A DNA stretch of 13,352 nt from Ignavibacteriales bacterium (GCA_027349615.1 DAIEML010000040.1:1-13352), one strand, 5' to 3'; counted from the first letter of the stretch, positions 1 to 8,318 are shown. The notes: a model not told the origin generated them from the sequence alone. Numbers and translations: made by a program.

Positions 1-49
1 CCATTTAGAAATAATTTCATTAATAACATAAAAAATAAAATCATTAATA

Positions 50-91
50 TCTATTAAATAAAAAAGCAGACCTTTTACTTAAGATCTGCTT
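50..91 (-). terminator. Rho-independent terminator of the cohesin/dockerin operon
   Basis: On the minus strand a 7-bp perfect stem (AAGCAGA at plus 64-70 against TCTGCTT at 85-91) continues past one mismatch into 3 more pairs (72-74 with 81-83) and a 6-base loop. On the minus strand the stem is followed directly by a run of T (complement of plus 59-63, then a further T-rich stretch). It lies 56 bases beyond the stop codon of the leftward gene ending at 147, where an operon terminator is expected. The stem also reads on the plus strand, but the T tract there is poorer. Confidence 0.8.
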
Positions 92-146
92 GAATTATTT
101 TATAACTAATAACTTTTGTTCTATCTTTCTTAAATTGTCATTTGAA

Positions 147-1235
147 CTATTTTAATAACAGCATCTTTTTTACTTGCACAAATTTATCGCTGATAATTTT
201 ATAAAAATATGTTCCGCTGCTTAATTTACTTGCGTTAAAATCAATTGAGTATGTTCCCGGTTCCTGAAATCCATCAACTAATTTTGCAACTTCTCTTCCG
301 GTTATATCATAAACTTTAATGTTTACTAAAGATTTAATCGGCAGCGAATATTTAATCTTTGTGGTTGGATTAAATGGATTAGGATAATTTTGAAATAACG
401 CAAATTCTGTGGGAGCTAAATTAACTTCAATTTCTTTAGAGTATTTATAATCGCCATTAATATCAATTTGTTTCAAACGATATAAGATTTTTCCGGATTG
501 AGGATTACTATCTGTATATTGATATGACTTAGGTGAATTAGAATTTCTGCTTCCTTCAACAAAACCAATTTTTTCCCAATTTAAATTATTACTTTGTTTC
601 GCTCTTTGAATTTCAAATCCATAATTATTTGTTTCAGTAGCAGTTTGCCAATTTAATTCAACTTTATTAACTGATTGACTTGCCGTAAATGTGGTTAATT
701 CTACTGGAAGAGGTGAAGTATTAAGATTAGTAAATGTTCCGTTTGTCCAAAGAGTTGAATTATTACCATCAAAAATTGCCCAGTTACTATTTGAAGTCTG
801 CCAAGTTAAATTTGATGACCCTGAATGATTTATAATACTAAAAGAAATTGTTGCTACATCAGTCCATCCAGGGGCTTGTGTTACAACGATTCCACTATTT
901 GAATTCAGCAATTCTATATTTAACCAAATTTGATTGGCTGCTGGGCGTGTTAATGTTGCCGGTGAATAATTTCCTCCGCTGAAATTTGCAAAAGTATAAT
1001 CAGTTCCGCTTATCGGTGCGGAGGGAAAAGACAATGCAGTGCTGTCAAAATTAATTATAATTGTTGATGTCCCTAATCCATTTGTACCAGTATTTGTATT
1101 TAATTGAACCGTTATTGAATAAGTAGTACTAGTATGAGTTGTAACTACAAATTGTCCATTTACAGTTGTTTGAGCTGTTAAGTTTACAACGGTTATTATA
1201 AGTATGACTAAAATTATTTTTAATACATTATACAT
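147..1235 (-). CDS. Secreted cohesin-like domain protein with T9SS type A C-terminal sorting domain
   Basis: A 362-residue exported protein. Residues 1-22 form a signal peptide (hydrophobic core from about residue 5, likely cleavage near LTAQ). Residues about 23-170 look like a cohesin-type beta-sandwich: an N-terminal strand of alternating polar and hydrophobic residues, then the hallmark segment INFDSTALSF, then a late strand around WTDVATISFSI. Residues 176-180 (LPVEL) open a fibronectin-III-like segment (to about 271) that often precedes the sorting tail. Residues about 277-362 are a type A Por/T9SS C-terminal sorting domain with NYPNPFNP at 283-290, GREVAKL, the GTY strand and the basic end KKMLLLK. 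Established role: this tail directs passage through the type IX system in the outer membrane, with release or surface anchoring. The start is supported by GGAG at 1241-1244, five bases upstream. The gene follows the dockerin-like protein by 48 bases and so probably shares its transcript. The stop is TAG at the family-typical end. The sorting tail and signal peptide are near certain; the cohesin assignment is by pattern only. Confidence 0.9.
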   Translation of the reverse strand: MYNVLKIILVILIITVVNLTAQTTVNGQFVVTTHTSTTYSITVQLNTNTGTNGLGTSTIIINFDSTALSFPSAPISGTDYTFANFSGGNYSPATLTRPAANQIWLNIELLNSNSGIVVTQAPGWTDVATISFSIINHSGSSNLTWQTSNSNWAIFDGNNSTLWTNGTFTNLNTSPLPVELTTFTASQSVNKVELNWQTATETNNYGFEIQRAKQSNNLNWEKIGFVEGSRNSNSPKSYQYTDSNPQSGKILYRLKQIDINGDYKYSKEIEVNLAPTEFALFQNYPNPFNPTTKIKYSLPIKSLVNIKVYDITGREVAKLVDGFQEPGTYSIDFNASKLSSGTYFYKIISDKFVQVKKMLLLK

Positions 1236-1240
1236 AATTA

Positions 1241-1244
1241 CTCC
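1241..1244 (-). promoter_or_regulatory. Shine-Dalgarno site of the T9SS-tail gene
   Basis: GGAG on the minus strand, five bases before the ATG at 1235. It supports this start and suggests independent translation initiation within the two-gene operon. Confidence 0.6.
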
Positions 1245-1283
1245 AAATTCTTTTATCTAAATTTTATTCTTATTCTTTTATTG

Positions 1284-1457
1284 TTATGGCACTTGAGTTA
1301 CAATGCCGTTATTCAACCTCCAGCAGAGATTTATATCTGTGCTGTTTACTCCACCGCTGAGGTCATAATCTCCAGGCAAATAGCCAACAGATCCGTTTTC
1401 TACTCTCCAAATATTATTTCGATCTGTGCTGCTAATGCCTCCATTTGCATCACCATC
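1284..1457 (-). other. Dockerin-like region: two EF-hand-type calcium loops
   Basis: This segment codes residues 1197-1254. Loop 1 has acidic or polar ligands at positions 1, 3, 5 and 12 (D1198, D1200, N1202, D1209) with G1203 and I1205 at the usual turn and hydrophobic places. Loop 2 repeats the pattern (D1227, D1229, S1231, D1238; V1234). The two loops start exactly 29 residues apart and each is followed by a helix-forming stretch containing a conserved Trp. This spacing and duplication are typical of type I dockerins, which bind cohesins in cellulosome-like systems. Binding to the neighbouring cohesin-like protein is inference. Confidence 0.75.
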
Positions 1458-4400
1458 ACCTGAGTACATTCCATAAATTCCAGAAGCAAGACTCATCATT
1501 GGATTTGTGCCGTAAGCTTTTGATTGAGATGTTGTGAAATCATAATTTGAAGATGATGTCATTAGCGAGACAGGAGAAGCACTCATTATTGATAAATGAT
1601 TTCGATGTTTAATAACGAGATAGTAACTGCCGTTGTTTACAAAATCAAATCTTAAAAAAGAAGCCCCATCCAAATCGACAATTGTTCCATCATTTTTTAT
1701 AAATGCAGATCTTTGTGATATAATTGAGCTGCTTGAAGTATTTGATCTTAATTGAACAAGAACCCAATCCACCACATTTGAAGGAATTGAAGAAACTGAT
1801 TCAGTGCCTGCGTAATTCCATGGTGAAGATGAATATGGTTGAACTAGTGGGATTAAATTTTGTGAGTTAAGAAATGTAGTCATACTTCCATTTTTAAACG
1901 GTCCTCCTAAAAATGCTTTTATATTTGCTTGAACATATGAATGTTCAAATGCGCCGATATCAGGTTTGTAAACTGGGACTAAATATCCGTTATAATCAGA
2001 AAGCAGACCAACGTTTGTCCCTGCATTTACAGCCGCTGATCCGGAAAGTAATGAATAATTTTTTGTAGATAAGTTATTTAATAATGGATTTGCCCAAGCG
2101 CCATGAGCATCAAAACCGGATGTTTGCCAGGAACTAAATGAATCATAATTTGTTCCTTTGATAGAAGCGAAATTAATTTGGTTGCCGCTGTTCCTAAAAA
2201 ATAAATTGTTATCAAAAGATAATGAGCCGCTCCCAGGCTGTTGGTAAACAAAATATCCACTATTCTGATTTGAATTAGCAAAAATGAATAAATTATTCTT
2301 GAAAGTTAAATTATTGATGTTTGCATTGTTGTAAACAAATATCGCAATGTGTTGCGTGAGAGAATCATTCATTACAAAAGTGTTATTAAATACTTTTGCA
2401 TCTTTCGGAGCAAATTGGGCGTTTGAAGATTCATAAGTAAAAATCATTCCGCCGGCATAAGAAGAATTCGGATTATCAACTATAACATTGTAATAAAATT
2501 CTAAGGAATCAGTAGCTTGGTCTTGATAATTCTGAACATTTCCTTCAAACCAATTATATCTTACAATTGGATGAATTACTTGACTTGTTGGATTAAAATA
2601 AACTTTTAAACCGCTATCGGAATTATTTAAAAATTGGCAATGTTCAATAATCTGATATCCGCCGCCGTTTAGAGATAAACCACTTGCATATGCATATGAA
2701 CTACTTGATGCATTCTTAAAAACGCAGTAACTGATATTTGCATAATATGAATTTATTAATGCTGATTGGTTAACATGATTATTTCCATCGAACTCACATG
2801 AATCAATAGTAAGATAATTTGAATTAACAGCATTGAAACAATTTTGAGTTCCGTTGTAAAATATTATTGAATTAACTGTAAGATTATTTTTATTGTCACC
2901 GACAAAACAAGTAGTTAGTGAATTTTGTCCATCAATAATTGGCTTTGCGCCTGTTCCATAAGTATTAAAAGTTAAATTGCTAATCGGAGGTGTTAAAGTA
3001 TATCCTGTAAAAGTTTCGCCTCGCTTAAAACTTATAATATCACCACTTGAGAAAGAATTATTATTAACTTTGTTTATAGTTTTCCAAGCTGAGCTTTGTG
3101 TTAAACCAGAATTATTATCATTCCCATTTACAGCATCCACGTAATAAATATGTCCTAAAGTAACAGTATCGGTTGTAAAACTCCATGAGGAAGAATAGTT
3201 GCTCGTTCCAGCAGAATTAGAAGCGCTAACCCTCCAGTAGTAAATAGTGCTGTTAGATAATCCGCTAATTGTTTGTGAAGTAGAAGTAATTGTAGAATTG
3301 TCATAAACAGTTGTTGAGAACCCACTGCTAGTAGAAACTTGTAATCTATAGGTAGTGGCGCCAGAAGATGCACTCCAAGACAAATTTGGATTTAAAGATA
3401 TTCCCATTGCACCATTTGTTGGGCTTGATAATAGTGGAGAAGATGGGGTAGTTACTGTAGCAATTGTTGTAAAGTTCCAAACCGAAGAATAACTACTAGT
3501 ACCTGCTGAATTTGTTGCACTTACTCTCCAATAATAAATTGTGCTGTTTAATAATCCGCTAATTAATTGTGAAGTTGATGTTAGAGTTGAATTATCATAA
3601 ACAGTTGAAGTGAATCCGCTATTGGTAGAAGCTTGTAATCTATATGATGTGGCGCCAGTGGATGCATTCCAAGTTAGAGTTGGATTTATGGAAATACCTG
3701 TTGAATTATTCGACGGAGAAGCTAAAGTTGGCGTAGTTGGAATGCTAGGCGTTCCTAAATATTCATAAGCGCCAATATCCGGTGGATTGTTTACTGAATT
3801 ACCTAAATAATCTTGAGTTAGTCCAATATTAGTTCCGGCACTAATAGCTGGCGAACTCGATTGTAATGAATAATCTCCAGCTGCATAATTTGTCATAAGT
3901 GGATTACTAAACAATCCATTTGCATCATATCCTAATGCTTTCCATGATGAGAAAGAAGAATAGCTTGTCCCAAGATTAAACCAAGCTGTATGAGCAGCTC
4001 CTCCATTCCTATAATATAGATTATTGTTAAATATATTATGAGTTCCACCACCCGCCTGTTGATAGAAAAAATAACCTTGATAACCAGAGGTTGAGTTTAC
4101 ATTTGTAAAATAAAAGATATTGTTCTTAATAACGTAATTATCAATACCAGAGACACCATACATGAATATTGCAATATTCTCTGATAATGAATCGTTGCAG
4201 ATAAAAGTATTGTTATAAATCATACTACCACTTGGCGGCGAGCCATTATTCTCACTAAAATCAAAACCATGTGAGTACTTTACGGTTGGAGTTAAATAAA
4301 ATACGTTGTAATAATACTTGCCATTCTTTGCTCCTTGATCAGTAATACCAGATGCATTGCCAGCAAAATAATTATAACGTACGACGACGTTTGTATCTGG

Positions 4401-5048
4401 TAAAAAGCCATTATTAACGTCGTGAATATTTATATGTAAACCAGATTTAGAAGGATTGTTTAGGAATTGATTATACTCTATAAGCACATTATTTGCGCCA
4501 CCAACATACAAGCCATGTGAACCATTCCCATTCTGGAAAACGCTATGCCTAACTACAAGGTTGTCAGAATTTGTAAAAATTCCGCAAACGCAATAAGCAA
4601 CTTTGTTTCCATCAAACATACAACTATCAATGCTCATGTGCTTACAATTATTTACATCGAATGTAAATCCTCCACCAGGAGCACTAAAAAATTCAATACC
4701 AGTAAAGGTTAAATAATTTATATTATTAATTCCCATAGCTTCTCTTACACCTTGTCCATCAATAATGGGTTTTGAACCAGCACCATAAGCATTAAAGGTT
4801 AAATTTCCGATTGGTGGTGTTAGAGTATAGCCTGTGAAAGTCTCGCCTCGTTTGAAGCTGATAATATCTCCACTAGCAAAAGAGTAATTATTTACTTTGT
4901 TTATTGTTTTCCACGCTGTGCTTGGGGAAAGTCCGGAATTGTTATCGTTACCGTTCGTTGCATCAACGTAATAATTTGTTGCAAAAGAAACTTGAACTAT
5001 CATTATTATAAATAATATCAAATTCCTAAACATCGTTATCAGATTCAT
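1284..5048 (-). CDS. Large exported double beta-helix protein with two FN3 repeats and C-terminal dockerin-like tail
   Basis: A 1254-residue protein. Residues 1-23 are a signal peptide (cleavage probably after VSFA). Residues 25-433 form a right-handed parallel beta-helix of the choice-of-anchor Q kind, opening with YYVDATNGND and ending in PPDIGAYEY. Residues 437-528 and 535-626 are two tandem fibronectin-III domains, 67 of 92 positions identical by direct count. Residues 635-1035 are a second copy of the beta-helix, ending KPDIGAFE. Residues about 1038-1196 are a conserved beta-rich module (DWVLVQLR, IKHRNHLSIMS) that I recognise from Bacteroidota secreted proteins. Residues 1197-1254 hold two canonical 12-residue calcium-type loops, D1198-D1209 and D1227-D1238, each followed by N-x-x-W, i.e. 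a dockerin-like pair. There is no T9SS tail. The substrate is unknown: such helices occur in carbohydrate-active enzymes and adhesins, and I can assign no catalytic residues. GGAGG at 5056-5060 fixes the start at 5048 rather than at M6. It is the first gene of an operon with the cohesin-like protein. Confidence 0.9.
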   Translation of the reverse strand: MNLITMFRNLILFIIMIVQVSFATNYYVDATNGNDNNSGLSPSTAWKTINKVNNYSFASGDIISFKRGETFTGYTLTPPIGNLTFNAYGAGSKPIIDGQGVREAMGINNINYLTFTGIEFFSAPGGGFTFDVNNCKHMSIDSCMFDGNKVAYCVCGIFTNSDNLVVRHSVFQNGNGSHGLYVGGANNVLIEYNQFLNNPSKSGLHINIHDVNNGFLPDTNVVVRYNYFAGNASGITDQGAKNGKYYYNVFYLTPTVKYSHGFDFSENNGSPPSGSMIYNNTFICNDSLSENIAIFMYGVSGIDNYVIKNNIFYFTNVNSTSGYQGYFFYQQAGGGTHNIFNNNLYYRNGGAAHTAWFNLGTSYSSFSSWKALGYDANGLFSNPLMTNYAAGDYSLQSSSPAISAGTNIGLTQDYLGNSVNNPPDIGAYEYLGTPSIPTTPTLASPSNNSTGISINPTLTWNASTGATSYRLQASTNSGFTSTVYDNSTLTSTSQLISGLLNSTIYYWRVSATNSAGTSSYSSVWNFTTIATVTTPSSPLLSSPTNGAMGISLNPNLSWSASSGATTYRLQVSTSSGFSTTVYDNSTITSTSQTISGLSNSTIYYWRVSASNSAGTSNYSSSWSFTTDTVTLGHIYYVDAVNGNDNNSGLTQSSAWKTINKVNNNSFSSGDIISFKRGETFTGYTLTPPISNLTFNTYGTGAKPIIDGQNSLTTCFVGDNKNNLTVNSIIFYNGTQNCFNAVNSNYLTIDSCEFDGNNHVNQSALINSYYANISYCVFKNASSSSYAYASGLSLNGGGYQIIEHCQFLNNSDSGLKVYFNPTSQVIHPIVRYNWFEGNVQNYQDQATDSLEFYYNVIVDNPNSSYAGGMIFTYESSNAQFAPKDAKVFNNTFVMNDSLTQHIAIFVYNNANINNLTFKNNLFIFANSNQNSGYFVYQQPGSGSLSFDNNLFFRNSGNQINFASIKGTNYDSFSSWQTSGFDAHGAWANPLLNNLSTKNYSLLSGSAAVNAGTNVGLLSDYNGYLVPVYKPDIGAFEHSYVQANIKAFLGGPFKNGSMTTFLNSQNLIPLVQPYSSSPWNYAGTESVSSIPSNVVDWVLVQLRSNTSSSSIISQRSAFIKNDGTIVDLDGASFLRFDFVNNGSYYLVIKHRNHLSIMSASPVSLMTSSSNYDFTTSQSKAYGTNPMMSLASGIYGMYSGDGDANGGISSTDRNNIWRVENGSVGYLPGDYDLSGGVNSTDINLCWRLNNGIVTQVP
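2925..3146 (-). repeat. Internal duplication, copy 2 (start of second beta-helix domain)
   Basis: This segment codes residues 635-708. It is the best-preserved part of a longer duplicated domain; the other copy is at 4752-4973. By direct comparison only about ten of 74 residues differ, whereas the DNA differs at many third codon positions. That points to an old duplication kept by selection on the protein rather than a recent copy event. The rest of the helix (to about residue 1035) is related to residues 100-433 but more divergent. Confidence 0.85.
3171..3740 (-). repeat. Two tandem fibronectin-III repeats between the beta-helices
   Basis: Repeat 1 is coded by 3740-3465 (residues 437-528) and repeat 2 by 3446-3171 (residues 535-626). 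Each is 92 residues with the same start (P-x-x-P-x-L), the YRLQ strand, the VYDNST turn, STIYYWRVSA and the closing W-x-FTT. 67 of 92 aligned residues are identical. They act most plausibly as spacers or carbohydrate-contacting modules between the two helical domains. Confidence 0.9.
4752..4973 (-). repeat. Internal duplication, copy 1 (start of first beta-helix domain)
   Basis: This segment codes residues 26-99, directly after the signal peptide, and is paired with 2925-3146. Both copies carry the block SGDIISFKRGETFTGYTLTP without change. The shared block precedes the helical rungs and may form the N-terminal cap of each beta-helix. Confidence 0.85.
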
Positions 5049-5051
5049 TAT

Positions 5052-5103
5052 GTTGCCTCCAAAAATTCTATTTCATTTTTCTGTTTTTATTTCGGTAGGC
5101 AAC
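5052..5103 (-). promoter_or_regulatory. Leader with strong Shine-Dalgarno that can be sequestered in a hairpin
   Basis: On the minus strand GGAGG (plus 5056-5060) sits seven bases before the ATG at 5048. The segment GGAGGCAAC (5060-5052) is complementary to an upstream leader segment GTTGCCTACC (5103-5094): seven pairs, one bulged A, then two more pairs, enclosing an AT-rich loop of 33 bases (5061-5093). This would bury the whole ribosome site. The same upstream segment can instead form a short local hairpin (TAGG, TTG loop, CCTA, plus 5096-5106). The pairing is seen in the sequence; a regulatory role is inferred. Confidence 0.45.
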
Positions 5104-5391
5104 CTATTTTAATATGAATAGACTCGAAATCGGGGGAAACCTGAAAGGAAGTTTAAAAAGCCTGATATGACCTTAAAAAATTATTTACTAGCAACTAAAT
5201 AATGGATAATAACTTTGAATTATAGAAATGAAATGTTCGTTTAGTCTTAATATTCTAAAAAAATCAAATAAAAATTATAAGGGAAAGTCATTTTAATTTT
5301 AATCGGCGTATAAAGCATTGACTAAATATAAAATGAATTCAAAAAACTCTTAAAAGAAATTTTAAACCAATTTAATATTGAAAGTAAAAAG
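5104..5391. other. Divergent intergenic region, no gene seen
   Basis: This is the region between the leftward secreted-protein operon and the rightward two-component operon. It should hold both promoters, but no convincing -35/-10 pair or Bacteroidota-type TTTG/TANNTTTG pair could be picked on either strand. It is very AT-rich except for a small G-rich island at about 5124-5152 that contains GGGGGAAACC and CCTGAAAGG. Confidence 0.5.
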
Positions 5392-7617
5392 ATGAAAGAA
5401 ATACCAAATCTTTCTTCTTTATGGAAATCTCAAAAAGATTGCATTATCCAAATAAATAGCAAGGGAATTATTGTCAATTGGAATATAGGTGCTAAAAAAT
5501 TGTTTGGTTATAATTACAACGAAATTACCGGCAAGCCAATTTCAGTTTTGTTTTTACCAATGAAGGGAAAAAATAATTTCCCACCCCCAAAGAAAATTCA
5601 ATACAAAAAGAAATTTTATTATTCTGAAATTGAGATGAAAGATAAAGCCGGAAATGAAAAGAATGTAACTGCTACAATTTTTCCTATCAACGATAATTTA
5701 GATAAAATTATAGGACAAATTTTATTCATCAAAGATATTTCTTCAAAACAAAAATTAATTGAAGATTTACAATCAACACAAAAATTGTATAGAGATATCG
5801 TAGAGATGGCACCAAATATTAATGGCATCATTCAAGATAAGAAAATGGTTTATTTAAATTATTCTGGTTTAAAACTCTTGGGGATTAAGAACATCAGTTC
5901 ATTAACTAACAAAACAATTGAAGATTTTGTTCACCCAAATGATTATCCCAAATTTTTATTTAGATATAAAGAATTACTTAAAGGGAAAAAACTCCCTTTA
6001 ACCGAAATAAGATTAAGAAGAATTGACGGCACTATTTTTATCGTAGAATCTTATGCAAGGTTATATAAATACAATGGTAAACCCGCAATTCAATTTGTTG
6101 CAAAAGATATTACCAAAAGAAAAAAATTTGAAGAAGAAAGAGAAAGCTTGTTAAGGATAAGCAAAGATTATGCGGTGGAACTGGATGCAATTTTTGAAAG
6201 TATTCCAGATGCAATTTTCGTTGGAGATAAAACTAAAATTAGGAGAGCGAACAGTAAACTCTTAAATCTATATAATTTAAATAGCATAAATGAAATGAAT
6301 CTCCTTCGATCTAAGCTGAATAAAATTTTAAATATCCGCGATTTTGAAACGGGAAAAAGTATTCCACTTAAACAAAGTGTTTTTTCAAATGCTATTAAAG
6401 GAAAAACATTAGTTAGAGAATTGTTATTTACCGATCCTCGGACAAAAAAAGAGAAGATTATTAGAAGCACAGGCGCACCAATAAAAATGGACGACAAAGC
6501 AGTAGCCGCAATTGTAATTAATAGTGATATTACCGAGTTGAAAAAAATTGAAATGGAAATTCTCAAAAGCGAAAGCAGATATAAATCTTTAATTGAACAG
6601 TCTTTTGACGGAATTGCATTAATAAATAATTCTGGTAAAGTAATTATTTGGAATTCAAAATTATTAGAGTTGTTAAATTATAGTGTTCAAGAAATAATGG
6701 AAGTAAATTTCAAAAATATTATTCAAAATGAAATTAATGAATTAAGTGATGATAAAAAGGAAATTGATTTGTCAGATAAGAATCTTCATTTTGAAACTAT
6801 TGTTAAAAGGAAAAATAAAACACATTTCCCTGCTGAAGTTAACATAAGTTTTTTAAAAGAAGGAATGATAATGTATGTAATCCGCGATATTTCAGAAAGA
6901 AAAGCAGCAGAAGAATTACATGAAAAACTTTTCAATAAATTAATTGAAGCACAAAATGTAATGAAGAATTTATCGAGACAATTAATTATTGTACAAGAAC
7001 AGGAAAGAAGAAATATTGCTCGAGAGCTTCACGACGAAATAGGCCAAACACTTACTGCTATAAAAATTGATATACTTAATGCGATGAAATTTATTCCATC
7101 TTTAAATGCGCAAGAACAATTAAAGGACAGTATCCAAATGGTTGAGGAAACACTAAATAATGTTAGGGAATTATCTTTAAAATTACGCCCTTCAATTTTG
7201 GATGATCTTGGATTAATTCCGGCAGTAAGATGGTTTTTAGATCGTCAATCTCAAAGAACCGGAATAACTGCAAAAGTAATTACAAAACAATTTTCAGAAA
7301 AAATTCCACCGGAAATACAAATTACATGTTATAGAATAATTCAAGAAGCGGTTACAAATATTGTTAAACACTCAAAGGCAAAAAATATGTCTGTGGAAAT
7401 AAACGTAATTGCTAATGAACTGTATATAATCGTTTCCGATGATGGAGTTGGATATGATGTACTTTCTGCAAGAAAGATGGCAACAAGCGGATATAGTATT
7501 GGCGTATTAGGAATGCAGGAAAGAGCCGAAGCAGTCGGTGGTTGGCTGGATATTTTTTCAAAACCTAATGAAGGTACAAAAATTCATGCGATTTTTCCTT
7601 TAAAATTAATTTCATAA
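5392..7617 (+). CDS. Soluble multi-PAS sensor histidine kinase (NarX/DesK-like HisKA_3 family)
   Basis: A 741-residue kinase with no signal peptide or membrane segment, so it should sense an internal signal. Four PAS-like domains lie in order at about 12-120, 132-243, 260-382 and 393-503. Several end in the usual D-I-[ST]-x-[KR] junction (KDITKRKK, RDISERKA), and a short helix leads to the kinase core. The HisKA_3 dimerisation box has ARELHDEIGQ, with H547 as the expected phosphorylation site. The ATPase domain has the N box E652-AVTN-I-VKH (N656), the G1 box DDGVGYD (683-689) and the G2 box IGVLGMQERA from residue 703. All key residues are present. The next gene, 23 bases beyond the stop, is a NarL-type regulator, its expected partner. 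The ligand or cofactor of the PAS domains cannot be told. No clear Shine-Dalgarno precedes the ATG. Confidence 0.95.
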   Translation: MKEIPNLSSLWKSQKDCIIQINSKGIIVNWNIGAKKLFGYNYNEITGKPISVLFLPMKGKNNFPPPKKIQYKKKFYYSEIEMKDKAGNEKNVTATIFPINDNLDKIIGQILFIKDISSKQKLIEDLQSTQKLYRDIVEMAPNINGIIQDKKMVYLNYSGLKLLGIKNISSLTNKTIEDFVHPNDYPKFLFRYKELLKGKKLPLTEIRLRRIDGTIFIVESYARLYKYNGKPAIQFVAKDITKRKKFEEERESLLRISKDYAVELDAIFESIPDAIFVGDKTKIRRANSKLLNLYNLNSINEMNLLRSKLNKILNIRDFETGKSIPLKQSVFSNAIKGKTLVRELLFTDPRTKKEKIIRSTGAPIKMDDKAVAAIVINSDITELKKIEMEILKSESRYKSLIEQSFDGIALINNSGKVIIWNSKLLELLNYSVQEIMEVNFKNIIQNEINELSDDKKEIDLSDKNLHFETIVKRKNKTHFPAEVNISFLKEGMIMYVIRDISERKAAEELHEKLFNKLIEAQNVMKNLSRQLIIVQEQERRNIARELHDEIGQTLTAIKIDILNAMKFIPSLNAQEQLKDSIQMVEETLNNVRELSLKLRPSILDDLGLIPAVRWFLDRQSQRTGITAKVITKQFSEKIPPEIQITCYRIIQEAVTNIVKHSKAKNMSVEINVIANELYIIVSDDGVGYDVLSARKMATSGYSIGVLGMQERAEAVGGWLDIFSKPNEGTKIHAIFPLKLIS

Positions 7618-7636
7618 ATTTATTAATACATTAACT

Positions 7637-7640
7637 GGGG
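7637..7640 (+). promoter_or_regulatory. Shine-Dalgarno-like GGGG that decides the regulator start
   Basis: GGGG directly abuts the ATG at 7641 but stands six bases from the ATG at 7647. The spacing favours 7647 as the real start, giving the N-terminus MNQIKVLIADDH, which is the usual length ahead of the receiver domain. Confidence 0.5.
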
Positions 7641-7646
7641 ATGATT

Positions 7647-8318
7647 ATGAATCAAATAAAAGTTTTAATTGCAGATGATCATACTTTGATCAGGGCCGGC
7701 ATTCGAGAGCTTCTTCAAAACATAAACGGTATTCAAGTTGTTGGCGAAGCATCAAACGGCAGAGAAGCACTGGAAAAAATTAGAGAAATTTCTCCAGATA
7801 TTGTTTTGCTTGATATTGCAATGTCCGAATTAAACGGACTTGAAGTTGCCGAAAGAGTTAATAAAGATTTCCCAACAGTTTCAGTAATCATTTTATCGAT
7901 GTATGCTAATGAAGAATATGTTCTTCAGGCTTTAAAGGTTGGAGCGAACGGATATTTACTAAAAGACTCTGCGCCAAATGAATTAGAAATTGCAATTAGA
8001 GCAGTTACAAGAGGTGAAACTTATTTAAGCCCGTCAATATCAAAAACTCTTGTTAGTGATTATTTAAAAAGAATTACCGAGACAAATGTTGAAGAAAAAG
8101 AAACAAGCAACGTTTTTGTAAAACTAACATCGCGGCAAAGAGAAATTCTTCAATTAATTGCTGAAGGCAACTCTACAAAAGAAATTGCTGTGAAATTAAA
8201 TGTAAGCGTTAAGACGGTTGAAACTCATAGGATGAAAATAATGGAGCGGCTTGGAATTCATGATATCCCCGGGCTTGTAAGATATGCAATTAGAAATGGT
8301 ATTATTTCATCATCTTAA
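7647..8318 (+). CDS. NarL/FixJ-type response regulator with LuxR helix-turn-helix
   Basis: A DNA-binding response regulator of 223 residues from 7647, or 225 if the upstream in-frame ATG at 7641 is used. Receiver domain: acidic pair D10-D11, phosphorylation site D56 in IVLLDIAMS, S84 in the Ser/Thr switch place and K106 in YLLKDS. A linker (about 130-153) leads to a LuxR/GerE helix-turn-helix: LTSRQREILQLIAEGNSTKE, then the recognition-helix region SVKTVETHRMKIMERLG. Phosphorylation by the kinase just upstream should make it bind DNA as a dimer. The two genes form an operon with a short gap. Target genes are not known; the divergent secreted-protein operon is one candidate by position only. 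Its stop is three bases from the stop of the convergent glycosyltransferase remnant. Confidence 0.95.
   Translation: MNQIKVLIADDHTLIRAGIRELLQNINGIQVVGEASNGREALEKIREISPDIVLLDIAMSELNGLEVAERVNKDFPTVSVIILSMYANEEYVLQALKVGANGYLLKDSAPNELEIAIRAVTRGETYLSPSISKTLVSDYLKRITETNVEEKETSNVFVKLTSRQREILQLIAEGNSTKEIAVKLNVSVKTVETHRMKIMERLGIHDIPGLVRYAIRNGIISSS

Noticed and set aside
1281..1463. A small plus-strand open frame over the end of the dockerin-like gene.
   Set aside because: It is antisense to the conserved calcium loops, has no ribosome site and gives no recognisable protein.
3171..3740. Regular repeats suggesting a CRISPR-like or satellite array.
   Set aside because: They are coding fibronectin-III domains of 92 residues, in frame, with conserved protein and drifting silent sites.
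5124..5152. A cobalamin or cyclic-di-GMP riboswitch in the divergent region.
   Set aside because: The G-rich island lacks the conserved boxes and paired stems of either class.
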